Assembly: GCF_001677955.1 (NCBI RefSeq)
Contig: NZ_LELA01000042.1
Location: forward strand, 62,001 to 126,000
Length of the DNA: 64,000 bases
Direction: 5' to 3'
Origin: Chryseobacterium sp. BGARF1
Lineage (GTDB): Bacteria; Bacteroidota; Bacteroidia; Flavobacteriales; Weeksellaceae
The position numbers were made by a program, and so were the translations under genes. Below, in pieces: positions 56,223 through 64,000 of this stretch. Position 1 is the first letter of the stretch; every line of letters starts with the position of its first letter. The notes under the pieces are model-generated. The model had not been told where the DNA came from and did not search any database. It saw only the letters and a list, made by a program, of their open reading frames with translations.

Positions 56223-56546
56223 TTAACGATTCTGCGATCTGCTCACAAAAGAAATAACTACTCCACCTAAAAGACCAATCGTTTTTATGATGTTAAGACT
56301 TGAATCCATCGGTAAAAATGCTCCGATGATACACAAACCTGCAGCTGCATACATAGGATACATAAATTTAGTATGCATCAACATTCTTCCCTGAACGATA
56401 AAGCTGATTCCAATTAAAATATAAAATAATCTTGCCGAAAGAAGATAGTTAATATTATCCGGGAAAATTTTAAACCAACCCGCTGCTAAACAAACGATTG
56501 CTAAAATTGATAAAATTCCTTGTGTTGCCTGTAAATTACTTTTCAT
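56223..56546 (-). CDS. small integral membrane protein
   Basis: A 107-residue protein with about four hydrophobic helices (roughly residues 8-26, 34-52, 60-80 and 86-102) joined by short loops, with an FPDNINYLL loop after the first helix. No catalytic motif is seen, and the family is not recognised. It begins on the last base of panB and is followed by the pseudouridine synthase gene. Confidence 0.8.
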   Translation of the reverse strand: MKSNLQATQGILSILAIVCLAAGWFKIFPDNINYLLSARLFYILIGISFIVQGRMLMHTKFMYPMYAAAGLCIIGAFLPMDSSLNIIKTIGLLGGVVISFVSRSQNR

Positions 56547-57361
56547 TAATAGCTTTCATTTTGGTTAGGGAAATCAGCATTTTTCACGTCTTTCACGTAT
56601 TGAGAAACTGCTCCCGTAATTTCTGTATATAAATCTAGGTATCTTCTTAAGAATTTTGGAGAGAAACCTTTGTTCATTCCCACCATATCATGATATACCA
56701 AAACCTGTCCGTCACAATGAGGTCCGGCTCCAATTCCGATTGTTGGAATTGAGATACTTTCCGTTACTCTTTTCGCCAGATCTGCAGGAATTTTTTCAAG
56801 AACAACTCCAAAACAACCTAATTCTTCAAGCAATTTTGCATCATTGATTAGTTTTTCAGCTTCAGCTTCTTCTTTAGCTCTTACTTTATAGGTTCCAAAT
56901 TGATAAATAGACTGCGGCGTTAATCCCAAATGTCCCATAATAGGAATTCCGGCATTGATGATCTTTTTAATTGATTTCGAAATTTCTTTTCCACCTTCAA
57001 TTTTAATCGCATGAGCGCCACCTTCTTTCATCATTCTTACCGCAGATTCTAATGCAATATCAGGATTACTTTGGTAGGTTCCGAAAGGAAGATCTGCAAT
57101 TACCAATGCTCTTTCTACCCCTCTCACCACACTTTGAGTATGATAAATCATCTGATCTAAAGTAATAGGAAGTGTTGTTTCAAAACCCGCCATTACATTC
57201 GCCGCAGAATCGCCAATAAGAATGGTATCGACACCTCCGGCGTCAACCATCTTTGCCGTCGTAAAATCGTAAGCGGTAAGCATTGTTATTTTCTCCTTAT
57301 CGAATTTCATTTTTCGCAAGGTTTCTGTAGTAACTCTTTTAATTTCGGAATGAACAGACAT
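56546..57361 (-). CDS. panB: 3-methyl-2-oxobutanoate hydroxymethyltransferase
   Basis: A 271-residue TIM barrel. [18 protein letters not shown] (near 38-55) carries metal ligands, [10 protein letters not shown] and [12 protein letters not shown] follow, and the catalytic region includes [12 protein letters not shown] and [18 protein letters not shown]. It makes ketopantoate for pantothenate and CoA. First gene of a three-gene unit ending in the RluA-like gene. Confidence 0.96.
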   Translation of the reverse strand: MSVHSEIKRVTTETLRKMKFDKEKITMLTAYDFTTAKMVDAGGVDTILIGDSAANVMAGFETTLPITLDQMIYHTQSVVRGVERALVIADLPFGTYQSNPDIALESAVRMMKEGGAHAIKIEGGKEISKSIKKIINAGIPIMGHLGLTPQSIYQFGTYKVRAKEEAEAEKLINDAKLLEELGCFGVVLEKIPADLAKRVTESISIPTIGIGAGPHCDGQVLVYHDMVGMNKGFSPKFLRRYLDLYTEITGAVSQYVKDVKNADFPNQNESY

Positions 57362-57383
57362 AATGTATATGATTGTTTTAAGT

Positions 57384-57407
57384 TAAAAAGTCGGCTTTCG
57401 CCGACTT
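57384..57407 (-). terminator. terminator of the Crp/Fnr gene
   Basis: On the complement AAGTCGGC-GAAA-GCCGACTT forms an 8-bp stem with a GAAA tetraloop, followed by TTTTAA. It begins 14 nt after the stop codon. Confidence 0.88.
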
Positions 57408-57420
57408 AGATATTTTGATT

Positions 57421-58134
57421 TTACAAAACTACGTGTCCTAGTTTCATTAATTTATCGTGGTTGAGAATTTTGATATTTCTGCCGTCTACTTCGATGAGAC
57501 TATCACCTTTGAATTCTGAAATCAATCGGATGGCACTTTCAGTAGCCGTTCCGATAATGTTTGCAATTTCTTCTCTCGTTAAAGAAATTTTAATAAAACC
57601 TTCAGGATCTGTTCCTAATTTTTGTTCTAAAAGAATTAGAATTTCCGCCAGTCTTTCTCTTACTGTTTTTTGAGCCAAGAAAGTAATCGTATTGGAAGAT
57701 TCTCCCAATTCGTATGCTATTTTTTGAAGCATTACAAAAGATAATTGTGAATCTACTTCAAGCAAATACATAAAAACTTCTGCAGGTAAAAAAGTAGCTT
57801 CAATATCAGTCATCGCTTCAGCTTTAGCCTGAAAATTTTCCCCACACAGCAAAGATCTGTATCCAATGATATCTCCTTCTTTAATAAATCTCAAGATCTG
57901 ATCTTTACCAAAAGCTCCTGATTTTGATAGCTTTGCAGCACCTTTTTCTAAAAAATAAACTCCTCTTGGCGTTTCTCCATCCTCAAAAATAATATCGTTC
58001 TTCTGAAATTTCAAGCTTTTTTGAGCTTTAAAATACTTTTCAAAATCTGCGCTATTCAGCCTTTCTTTAAACGATTTATCATTAAAAACTCTTGCAAATC
58101 TATCCTCAATAGCAATTTGTTGTTCCTGCGACAT
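57421..58134 (-). CDS. Crp/Fnr-family transcriptional regulator
   Basis: A 237-residue protein from the ATG at 58132-58134 (MSQEQQIAIEDRF); an upstream start would place 16 extra residues over a candidate operator. It has a cyclic-nucleotide-binding-type beta-roll (about 35-140) and a helix-turn-helix, LTREEIANIIGTATESAIRLISEF, around 185-208. The four cysteines of iron-sulfur FNR are absent, so direct oxygen sensing by that route is unlikely. It diverges from the copper ATPase and cbb3 genes, the usual position of FixK/FNR-like regulators. Confidence 0.9.
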   Translation of the reverse strand: MSQEQQIAIEDRFARVFNDKSFKERLNSADFEKYFKAQKSLKFQKNDIIFEDGETPRGVYFLEKGAAKLSKSGAFGKDQILRFIKEGDIIGYRSLLCGENFQAKAEAMTDIEATFLPAEVFMYLLEVDSQLSFVMLQKIAYELGESSNTITFLAQKTVRERLAEILILLEQKLGTDPEGFIKISLTREEIANIIGTATESAIRLISEFKGDSLIEVDGRNIKILNHDKLMKLGHVVL

Positions 58135-58139
58135 TTTTA

Positions 58140-58151
58140 TGACATTTGTCA
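58140..58151. promoter_or_regulatory. candidate Crp/Fnr operator
   Basis: TGACATTTGTCA is a TGAC-N4-GTCA palindrome, the half-site spacing of Crp/Fnr operators, placed between the regulator gene and the P-type ATPase gene. A ten-of-twelve match occurs at 60647-60658 before ccoS. Confidence 0.55.
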
Positions 58152-58217
58152 CAAAAATAGAACATTTTAAATCGATAAACAAAAAAAAAATGTTATAATT
58201 TTGTAAGTCAATAATTT

Positions 58218-60599
58218 ATGAAGGTGAGCGAGAACTGTTTTCATTGCGGACAAGGGATAGAAAAGGAAAGAATTTCTTTTGACGAAAAAATTTTCTGCTG
58301 TACGGGCTGCAAATCTGTTTATGAAATTCTGAATACTAATAATCTTAGTAATTTTTACGAATTAAATAAAAAAGCGGGCATAAGACCTGAAGAAAACTCT
58401 TCACAATTTGACTATCTCGACACCAAAGAAATTTTTGACAGAGTTACAGATTTTTCTGAAGGCAATACAAGTCTTGTAACGTTCAGGATTCCGGTAATCC
58501 ACTGCTCTTCTTGTATTTGGTTATTAGAAAGCCTTCATACTTTACATAAAGATATTCATTATTCTCAGGTAAACTTTACAAGGAAGACCTTACAGGTTTC
58601 TTTCAATCATAACGAATTAAAATTAAGCGAATTAGCTAAATTCTTAACCAATCTTGGATACAAACCCGCGATTAGCCTTGAGACGGTTGATAAGAACGAA
58701 GACAATCTAGACAAATCTTTATTGATAAAGCTTGCGATTGCAGGATTCGCTTTTGGAAACGGAATGTTTTTAGCCTTCCCAGAATATATCGGCGGTGAAG
58801 ATTATTGGATGGAACATTATAAAGGACTTTTCAGAGTTTTAATGTTCTTACTTTCAGTTCCTGTTGTTTTTTATTCTGCATCAGACTATTATAAATCAGC
58901 TTGGTATGGTTTAAAAAACAAAATCGTCAACATTGACGTTCCTATTGTTTTAGGAATTTTTGTTTTGTTCGGAAGAAGTATTTATGAAATCGCTACTGAT
59001 TACGGTCCCGGATATTTTGATACTTTGTGCGGACTTCTGTTTTTCATGCTTTTAGGGAAAATTTTCCAGAAAAGAACGTACAGCTCGCTTTCTTATGACC
59101 GAGATTACAAATCATTCTATCCGATTGCAGTAACCAAAGTTGATTTTAACGGAAAGCAGGAAAACATTCTACTTTCAGAGATTAAAATCGGCGATAGAAT
59201 TTTAGTAAGAAATCACGAGATCATTCCCGTCGATGCTATTTTGATTAGCGGAAACGGAAATATTGACAATAGCTTCATCACAGGCGAAAGTGAAAGTATT
59301 TCTAAAAATCCGGGGGATAAAATCTTTGCAGGAGGAAAACAGATTGGTTCATCTTTGGAGCTTGAAGTTATTAAAAACGTCGACCAAAGTTACCTTACCC
59401 AACTTTGGAACAAAGAAGCTTTCAAAAAACACGAGACTGGACTTGACACTTTAATCAACGACATCAGTAAATATTTCACCTTTATTATTTTGGGAATTGC
59501 GCTTGTAGCAGGAATTTACTGGTATTTTATTGATCTTGAAACCATGTTCCAGGTTATTTCTGCCGTTTTAATCATTGCCTGCCCATGCGCTTTGGCATTG
59601 TCTTCTCCATTTACTTTCGGTCACATTATGAGAATTTTAGGCCGAAATAAATTTTACGTAAAAGATACTATAACGATTGAGAAAATTGCAAAAGTTGACG
59701 CTTTAGTTTTCGATAAAACCGGAACAATTACCCACAGAAAAAAATCAAACATCAGATATGAAGGTTCTGAGATTTCAGAATTTGATTTATTAAACATTAA
59801 AAGTTTAGTTAAAAACTCCAATCACCCGCTTTCAAAATCACTTTATGAATTTTTGGAAGTACAAGACGACTATTTCCCTGTTGACAACTTTGAAGAAATC
59901 TCAGGAAAGGGTTACGAAGCAAGTGTACGAGGGAATATCTATAAAATTGGTTCTGCAAAATACAACAATCAAGAATCTAAAAATCTTGAAACCGCAGTTT
60001 ACATCAGTAAAAACAATGAGTTTATCGGAAAATTCATATTTAAAAATGAGTACCGAGAAAATCTTAAAAACCTTTTTGCAAAACTGACCCATTATAAAAT
60101 TTTCATTTTGAGCGGCGACAATGCCTCTGAAGAAAACCAACTTAAGGAGATTATCCCAAACTACAGCGCGATGGCATTTAACCAAAACCCTGAAGACAAA
60201 CTGAATTACATCAAAGAGCTTCAGGATAAAGGTTTAAAAGTAATCATGCTTGGTGACGGTTTAAATGATGCTGGAGCTTTAAAACAAAGTAACGTAGGAA
60301 TCGCAATTTCTGACGACAGTAACAGCTTTACACCATCTTCGGATGTCATTATGAATGGAGAAAAAGTATCGCAACTAGACAACTATCTGAACGTTTGCAA
60401 AGGCTCGATTACAATCGTAAAACTCACCTTCCTGATTAGCTTTCTGTACAATGTTGTTGGTTTAACGTTTGCTGTCACCGGAAATATGAGTCCCTTATTT
60501 GCAGCTTTAATTATGCCTGCAAGTTCGATTACCGTTATTTCATTCACAACGATTTCCACCTGGATTCTTGGGAGGAAATATTTCAAAAAACAGCTTTAA
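58218..60599 (+). CDS. ccoI: copper-type P1B ATPase of cbb3 oxidase assembly (CcoI/FixI)
   Basis: A 793-residue P-type ATPase. An N-terminal cysteine cluster (C7, C10, C27, C28, C31) precedes a heavy-metal domain with CSSC (C96/C99), then eight membrane helices. The CPC motif is at 455-457, the phosphorylation motif DKTGT begins at Asp499, and GDGLNDAGAL is near 677. The N-terminal cluster and neighbours ccoS and ccoNO identify CcoI/FixI, which delivers copper to the periplasmic side for oxidase maturation. Confidence 0.93.
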   Translation: MKVSENCFHCGQGIEKERISFDEKIFCCTGCKSVYEILNTNNLSNFYELNKKAGIRPEENSSQFDYLDTKEIFDRVTDFSEGNTSLVTFRIPVIHCSSCIWLLESLHTLHKDIHYSQVNFTRKTLQVSFNHNELKLSELAKFLTNLGYKPAISLETVDKNEDNLDKSLLIKLAIAGFAFGNGMFLAFPEYIGGEDYWMEHYKGLFRVLMFLLSVPVVFYSASDYYKSAWYGLKNKIVNIDVPIVLGIFVLFGRSIYEIATDYGPGYFDTLCGLLFFMLLGKIFQKRTYSSLSYDRDYKSFYPIAVTKVDFNGKQENILLSEIKIGDRILVRNHEIIPVDAILISGNGNIDNSFITGESESISKNPGDKIFAGGKQIGSSLELEVIKNVDQSYLTQLWNKEAFKKHETGLDTLINDISKYFTFIILGIALVAGIYWYFIDLETMFQVISAVLIIACPCALALSSPFTFGHIMRILGRNKFYVKDTITIEKIAKVDALVFDKTGTITHRKKSNIRYEGSEISEFDLLNIKSLVKNSNHPLSKSLYEFLEVQDDYFPVDNFEEISGKGYEASVRGNIYKIGSAKYNNQESKNLETAVYISKNNEFIGKFIFKNEYRENLKNLFAKLTHYKIFILSGDNASEENQLKEIIPNYSAMAFNQNPEDKLNYIKELQDKGLKVIMLGDGLNDAGALKQSNVGIAISDDSNSFTPSSDVIMNGEKVSQLDNYLNVCKGSITIVKLTFLISFLYNVVGLTFAVTGNMSPLFAALIMPASSITVISFTTISTWILGRKYFKKQL

Positions 60600-60646
60600 A
60601 AGCTCTTATTTAGACTGATTTTAAATTAGCCAAACCTAGTATTTCG

Positions 60647-60677
60647 TGATAATTGTCATTATTTTTCACTAATTTTG
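60647..60677 (+). promoter_or_regulatory. candidate Crp/Fnr box and -7 element before ccoS
   Basis: TGATAATTGTCA (60647-60658) resembles the box at 58140, and TAATTTTG follows at 60670-60677, giving a predicted start about 25 nt before ccoS. A second TAATTTTG at 60694-60701 is also possible. The box would lie over the upstream promoter element. Confidence 0.5.
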
Positions 60678-60708
60678 AACCCCGAAAATAGGTTAATTTT
60701 GTTGTCAA

Positions 60709-60930
60709 ATGGATATTCTATATTTAATGATCTTATGCAGCGTTTCTTTGGCTGTAGTTTTTCTGGTCGTATTTATAGTTTTCGCCAGAAAAGGGCAGTT
60801 TGAGGACGACGAGTCTCCAGCTGTAAGAATACTTTTTGATTCCGGTGAAATAAAGGAAAAAGAAGGCACTGGCAACAACAACGATAAGAAAAAAGGAGAT
60901 AATAATAAATTTGAAGAAAAAAGTGAATAG
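60709..60930 (+). CDS. ccoS: cbb3 oxidase assembly protein CcoS
   Basis: A 73-residue protein with one N-terminal transmembrane helix (about 2-25) and an acidic-to-basic tail with FDSGEIKEKEG, as in CcoS, which is needed for cofactor insertion into the cbb3 oxidase. It lies between the copper ATPase and oxidase genes. Confidence 0.85.
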   Translation: MDILYLMILCSVSLAVVFLVVFIVFARKGQFEDDESPAVRILFDSGEIKEKEGTGNNNDKKKGDNNKFEEKSE

Positions 60931-60935
60931 TTAAT

Positions 60936-63194
60936 ATGGAGACACAAAAGTTTAGTTATGACAACAGTATTGTTCGTGCATTCCTATACGCGACCATAGT
61001 TTTTGGAATTATAGGTTTCGTGTTTGGACTTACGGCAGCATTGATGCTTTTCTATCCTGAGCTTCCTGAGTTTTTGTTTGGAACTGACGATACAACAATC
61101 AACAGTCTTGCATCAGGAAACATACAAGGGTTAATTAATACCAACGGTGCGTTAGGGTTTGGTAGAATAAGAATGCTACACACCAACACGGTAATCTTTG
61201 CATTCGTATGTAATATCGTTTATGTAGGGGTTTATTACTCTACTCAAAGATTATTAAAAACAAGAATGTACAGCGATACTTTATCGTGGATTCATTTCTG
61301 GACATGGCAATTTATGATTGTTGCTACGTTTATCACATTCTTTATGGGGATCAACACCTCAAAAGAATATGCTGAGCATGAGTGGCCAATCGATATATTA
61401 ATCGCAGTTTCGTGGATCATTTTCGGAGCGAACATGATTTTAACGATTGCAAAAAGAAGAGTAAGACATCTTTACGTAGCCATTTGGTTCTATCTTGGAA
61501 CTTGGGTTGCTGTAGCGATGCTTCACATATTCAACAACTTAGAGGTACCTTTAACGTTCTCTGGTTGGAAATCTTATTCTGCTTATGCAGGAGCAAAAGA
61601 TGCCATCGTACAATGGTGGTATGGTCACAATGCGGTAGCATTCGTATTGACAACACCTGTTTTAGGTTTAATGTATTATTTCTTACCTAAAGCGGCTGAC
61701 AGACCTGTATTCTCATACAAACTATCAATCATTCACTTTTGGTCATTGATTTTCGTATATATCTGGGCTGGTCCTCACCACCTTCAGTATACAGCATTAC
61801 CGGCATGGGCACAAGCAGTGGGAACAGGTTTCTCAATTATGCTTATCGCACCATCTTGGGGAGGTATGCTGAATGGTCTACTTACCTTAAGAGGAGCTTG
61901 GGATAAAGTAAGAGAAAATCCTATTTTGAAATTCTTCGTAGTTGCAGTTACTTGTTATGGTATGGCAACATTTGAAGGACCTCTTTTGGCTACAAAAAAC
62001 ATCAATAAAATTGGTCACTTTACAGACTGGGTTATCGGTCACGTACATTTAGGAGCATTAGGATGGAATGGTTTCATGGCATTCGGTGTAATCTATTATT
62101 TGGTACCAATCATGTGGAGAACCAAAATGTGGTCTGTGAAATTAGCAAACTGGCATTTCTGGTTAGGTACTTTAGGGATTATTTTCTACGCAGTACCAAT
62201 GTATATCGCTGGATTTACTCAAGGTTTGATGTGGAAACAATTTAACCCGGACGGAACATTATTGTGGAAAAACTGGTTAGATACCGTTACTGCAATTATT
62301 CCTTACTTTAAAATGAGATTCGTAGGTGGATTATTCTACCTTTCAGGAGGTCTTTTGATGGTGGTGAATGTTTACATGACAATCAAAAAAGGATCATTCC
62401 AAAAAGAAGTTCCAGCAGAAGCACCTGCTTTAGCTAATATCAGCAACAGACGTAAAGAAGGAGAAGGTCTTCACCTTTGGTTAGAAAGAACGCCAATCTT
62501 GATGACTGTTTTATCATTGCTTACAATTTCTGTAGGTAGTATGGTAGAAATTATTCCTACTTTATCATTAAAGAAAAGTGTACCTACAATTTCTGCGGTG
62601 AAACCTTATTCACCATTAGAATTAGAAGGTAGAGATTTATATATCCGTGAAGGTTGTAACGCTTGTCACTCACAAATGGTAAGACCATTCAGAGACGAGA
62701 TTGTAAGATTTAACGGTAAAAACGGACAGTACTCTAAAGCTGGAGAATTTGTTTACGACAGACCATTCCTTTGGGGATCTAAGAGAACAGGACCAGATTT
62801 ACATAGAGAAGGTGGTAAAAACCCAAGTTCTTGGCACTACAAGCATATGTATAACCCAAGACAAACGTCTGCAGGTTCTATTATGCCACGTTACCCTTGG
62901 TTGATTTCAAATAATCTTGATCGTTCTCAAATGGTAGACAAAATCAAGTTTATGAAAAACACCTACGATGTACCTTATACAAAAGCTCAGATCGATACTG
63001 CAGATAAATGGGCAGACAATCAGGCAGCGAAAATTGTAAAAGATATCTTCGTAGAAGCGGCTGACGTGAAAAAAGTGTACGAAAACAAACCTAAAGGAGA
63101 ATTAGAGAAAAAAGAGATTATCGCTCTTATCGCTTACCTTCAGAGATTGGGTACTGATATTAAAACGACAGAAATAAAAACAGCTAGTAACTAA
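60936..63194 (+). CDS. ccoNO: fused cbb3 cytochrome oxidase subunits I and II (CcoN-CcoO)
   Basis: A 752-residue fusion. Residues about 1-480 are the multi-helix CcoN subunit that binds haem b and the haem b3/CuB site, with the histidine-rich segments WWYGHNAVAF and GPHHLQY. Residues about 500-752 are CcoO, with a membrane anchor (TVLSLLTISVGSMVE) and one CxxCH haem c site at 574-578 (CNACHSQMVRPF). CcoN and CcoO are separate in most Proteobacteria; the fusion is known from Bacteroidota. The protein is the core of the high-affinity terminal oxidase. Confidence 0.95.
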   Translation: METQKFSYDNSIVRAFLYATIVFGIIGFVFGLTAALMLFYPELPEFLFGTDDTTINSLASGNIQGLINTNGALGFGRIRMLHTNTVIFAFVCNIVYVGVYYSTQRLLKTRMYSDTLSWIHFWTWQFMIVATFITFFMGINTSKEYAEHEWPIDILIAVSWIIFGANMILTIAKRRVRHLYVAIWFYLGTWVAVAMLHIFNNLEVPLTFSGWKSYSAYAGAKDAIVQWWYGHNAVAFVLTTPVLGLMYYFLPKAADRPVFSYKLSIIHFWSLIFVYIWAGPHHLQYTALPAWAQAVGTGFSIMLIAPSWGGMLNGLLTLRGAWDKVRENPILKFFVVAVTCYGMATFEGPLLATKNINKIGHFTDWVIGHVHLGALGWNGFMAFGVIYYLVPIMWRTKMWSVKLANWHFWLGTLGIIFYAVPMYIAGFTQGLMWKQFNPDGTLLWKNWLDTVTAIIPYFKMRFVGGLFYLSGGLLMVVNVYMTIKKGSFQKEVPAEAPALANISNRRKEGEGLHLWLERTPILMTVLSLLTISVGSMVEIIPTLSLKKSVPTISAVKPYSPLELEGRDLYIREGCNACHSQMVRPFRDEIVRFNGKNGQYSKAGEFVYDRPFLWGSKRTGPDLHREGGKNPSSWHYKHMYNPRQTSAGSIMPRYPWLISNNLDRSQMVDKIKFMKNTYDVPYTKAQIDTADKWADNQAAKIVKDIFVEAADVKKVYENKPKGELEKKEIIALIAYLQRLGTDIKTTEIKTASN

Positions 63195-63212
63195 TAAAAT
63201 TAAAAGCTTACT

Positions 63213-63410
63213 ATGATTCCTCAAAACTTTAAAGATATATTATCCAATACTGAAAATGCAGGTTTGTATCAAACATTGGCTCTGATTTTCTTTATGTTGT
63301 TTTTCGTAGCTTTGATAATCTATGTTTTTAGCAGGCCTAAAAAATATTACAAAGAAGAAGAGCACGCTCCACTTGGGGATGACGAAGATGATTTTAATTT
63401 AAAAAATTAA
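63213..63410 (+). CDS. ccoQ: CcoQ-like small cbb3 subunit
   Basis: A 65-residue protein with one transmembrane helix (about residues 20-39, LALIFFMLFFVALIIYVFS) followed by RPKKYYKEEEHAPLGDDEDDF. The position between ccoNO and ccoP, size and topology fit CcoQ, which stabilises the oxidase. The sequence alone is weak evidence. Confidence 0.8.
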   Translation: MIPQNFKDILSNTENAGLYQTLALIFFMLFFVALIIYVFSRPKKYYKEEEHAPLGDDEDDFNLKN

Positions 63411-63420
63411 ACTATTTATT

Positions 63421-64000
63421 ATGAGACAAAGAACACCGGTTGTTGTAAACATTTTAATAATAACAGTATTATTAGTAATATTTTATTATTTATTTGTTCA
63501 GAGCTACTCGTTTTTAGCTTCACCATATTTCTGGGGAACTGTTGTAATCAGTGCTATTTTAGCATATATTCACGGTGCCATCGGAGATTTGATTGAGAAC
63601 AATAAATTTAAAAAATTAACTGCTGAAGAAAAAGCGGCTTACTTAGCTGAAAAGAAAATTCCTTTTCTTAGAAGACAGTATGATGCAGCTTTCAAGAAAC
63701 AGTCAGACTCTCACGAGAAAGATATTCTTATTGACCACGGTTTCGATGGGATTATGGAATTAGATAATCAGTTACCAAAATGGTGGTTAGGTTTATTCTA
63801 TTTCGGAACTGTATTCTGTATCGTTTATATTTGTGCATATGCTTTTACAGATTTTGCTCACCCATTAAGCGAATATGATCAAGAATATAAAGAACAGCAG
63901 GCAAGTATTGCAAAATATCTTGAAGATCAACCACCAGTAACAATAGAATCAGCAGTTTTCTCTGAAGATAATATTGCAGCAGGTGAAGAAGTTTTCAAAA
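63421..64000 (+). CDS. ccoP: cbb3 oxidase dihaem subunit CcoP, 3' end outside window
   Basis: From the ATG at 63421, 193 codons are present. Two hydrophobic segments lie near residues 8-27 and 36-52, a third near 123-142 (WWLGLFYFGTVFCIVYICAYAF), and DHGFDGIMELDNQLPKWW is a CcoP hallmark. The last visible residues AAGEEVFK lead toward the first CxxCH haem site, which is outside the window. Confidence 0.93.
   Translation, partial: MRQRTPVVVNILIITVLLVIFYYLFVQSYSFLASPYFWGTVVISAILAYIHGAIGDLIENNKFKKLTAEEKAAYLAEKKIPFLRRQYDAAFKKQSDSHEKDILIDHGFDGIMELDNQLPKWWLGLFYFGTVFCIVYICAYAFTDFAHPLSEYDQEYKEQQASIAKYLEDQPPVTIESAVFSEDNIAAGEEVFK

Overview
The window is AT-rich chromosomal DNA of a flavobacterium, most likely Chryseobacterium or a close relative in the Weeksellaceae. 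The evidence is a flexirubin-type pigment locus, promoters of the Bacteroidota form (TTG, 19-23 nt, TAnnTTTG), TonB-dependent barrels, a cbb3 oxidase with fused CcoN and CcoO, and dispersed palindromic repeats. Genus is inferred from gene content, not from a search. No rRNA, tRNA, CRISPR, prophage or insertion sequence was seen. The window is mostly core genome. The most unusual signals are a swapped signature motif in IleRS, several structured intergenic elements, and three riboswitches.

Layout. 1-8.1 kb: right part of a flexirubin/aryl-polyene locus (acyltransferase, ACP, ketosynthase, ketoreductase and tyrosine ammonia-lyase on the minus strand; a divergent halogenase-like flavoenzyme; a CoA-ligase-like enzyme). 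8.5-17 kb: ileS, a DksA-like protein, lspA, a SanA-like protein, a CrtA-like protein with an unknown partner, and trpS. 17-23.3 kb: a nucleotidase, an ECF sigma factor, metK behind a SAM-II-type riboswitch, and divergent oxyR/katA. 23.4-26.1 kb: enoyl-CoA hydratase, dCMP deaminase, xerD and a NUDIX protein. 26.1-32 kb: haem-binding and lipoprotein envelope genes, a serine hydrolase, a dehydrogenase, a thioesterase and an HU-like membrane protein.

32.3-34.6 kb: a TonB-dependent receptor behind a TPP riboswitch, so probably a thiamine (precursor) importer. 35.8-41.2 kb: two unrelated-length aconitases in series. 41.3-43.3 kb: a LytTR response regulator, its histidine kinase and a small exported protein, translationally coupled. 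43.5-48.7 kb: a DUF5694-like protein and two tandem outer-membrane barrels. 48.8-55.1 kb: thiamine operon thiS-thiC-tenI-like-thiE-thiG-thiH-thiF under a second TPP riboswitch. 55.5-57.4 kb: an RluA-type pseudouridine synthase, a small membrane protein and panB. 57.4-64 kb: a Crp/Fnr regulator diverging from a copper P-type ATPase and the ccoS-ccoNO-ccoQ-ccoP oxidase genes, the last cut by the window edge.

How they work together. TAL would supply 4-coumarate, the CoA ligase could activate it, and ketosynthase/ACP/ketoreductase would extend it to a polyene that the flavoenzyme may tailor. The two TPP switches would tie thiamine synthesis and outer-membrane uptake to one signal. The Crp/Fnr protein, similar 12-bp boxes in the two nearby promoter regions, the copper ATPase and CcoS look like one oxygen-responsive unit for making cbb3 oxidase. 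OxyR with the divergent catalase is a peroxide response pair.
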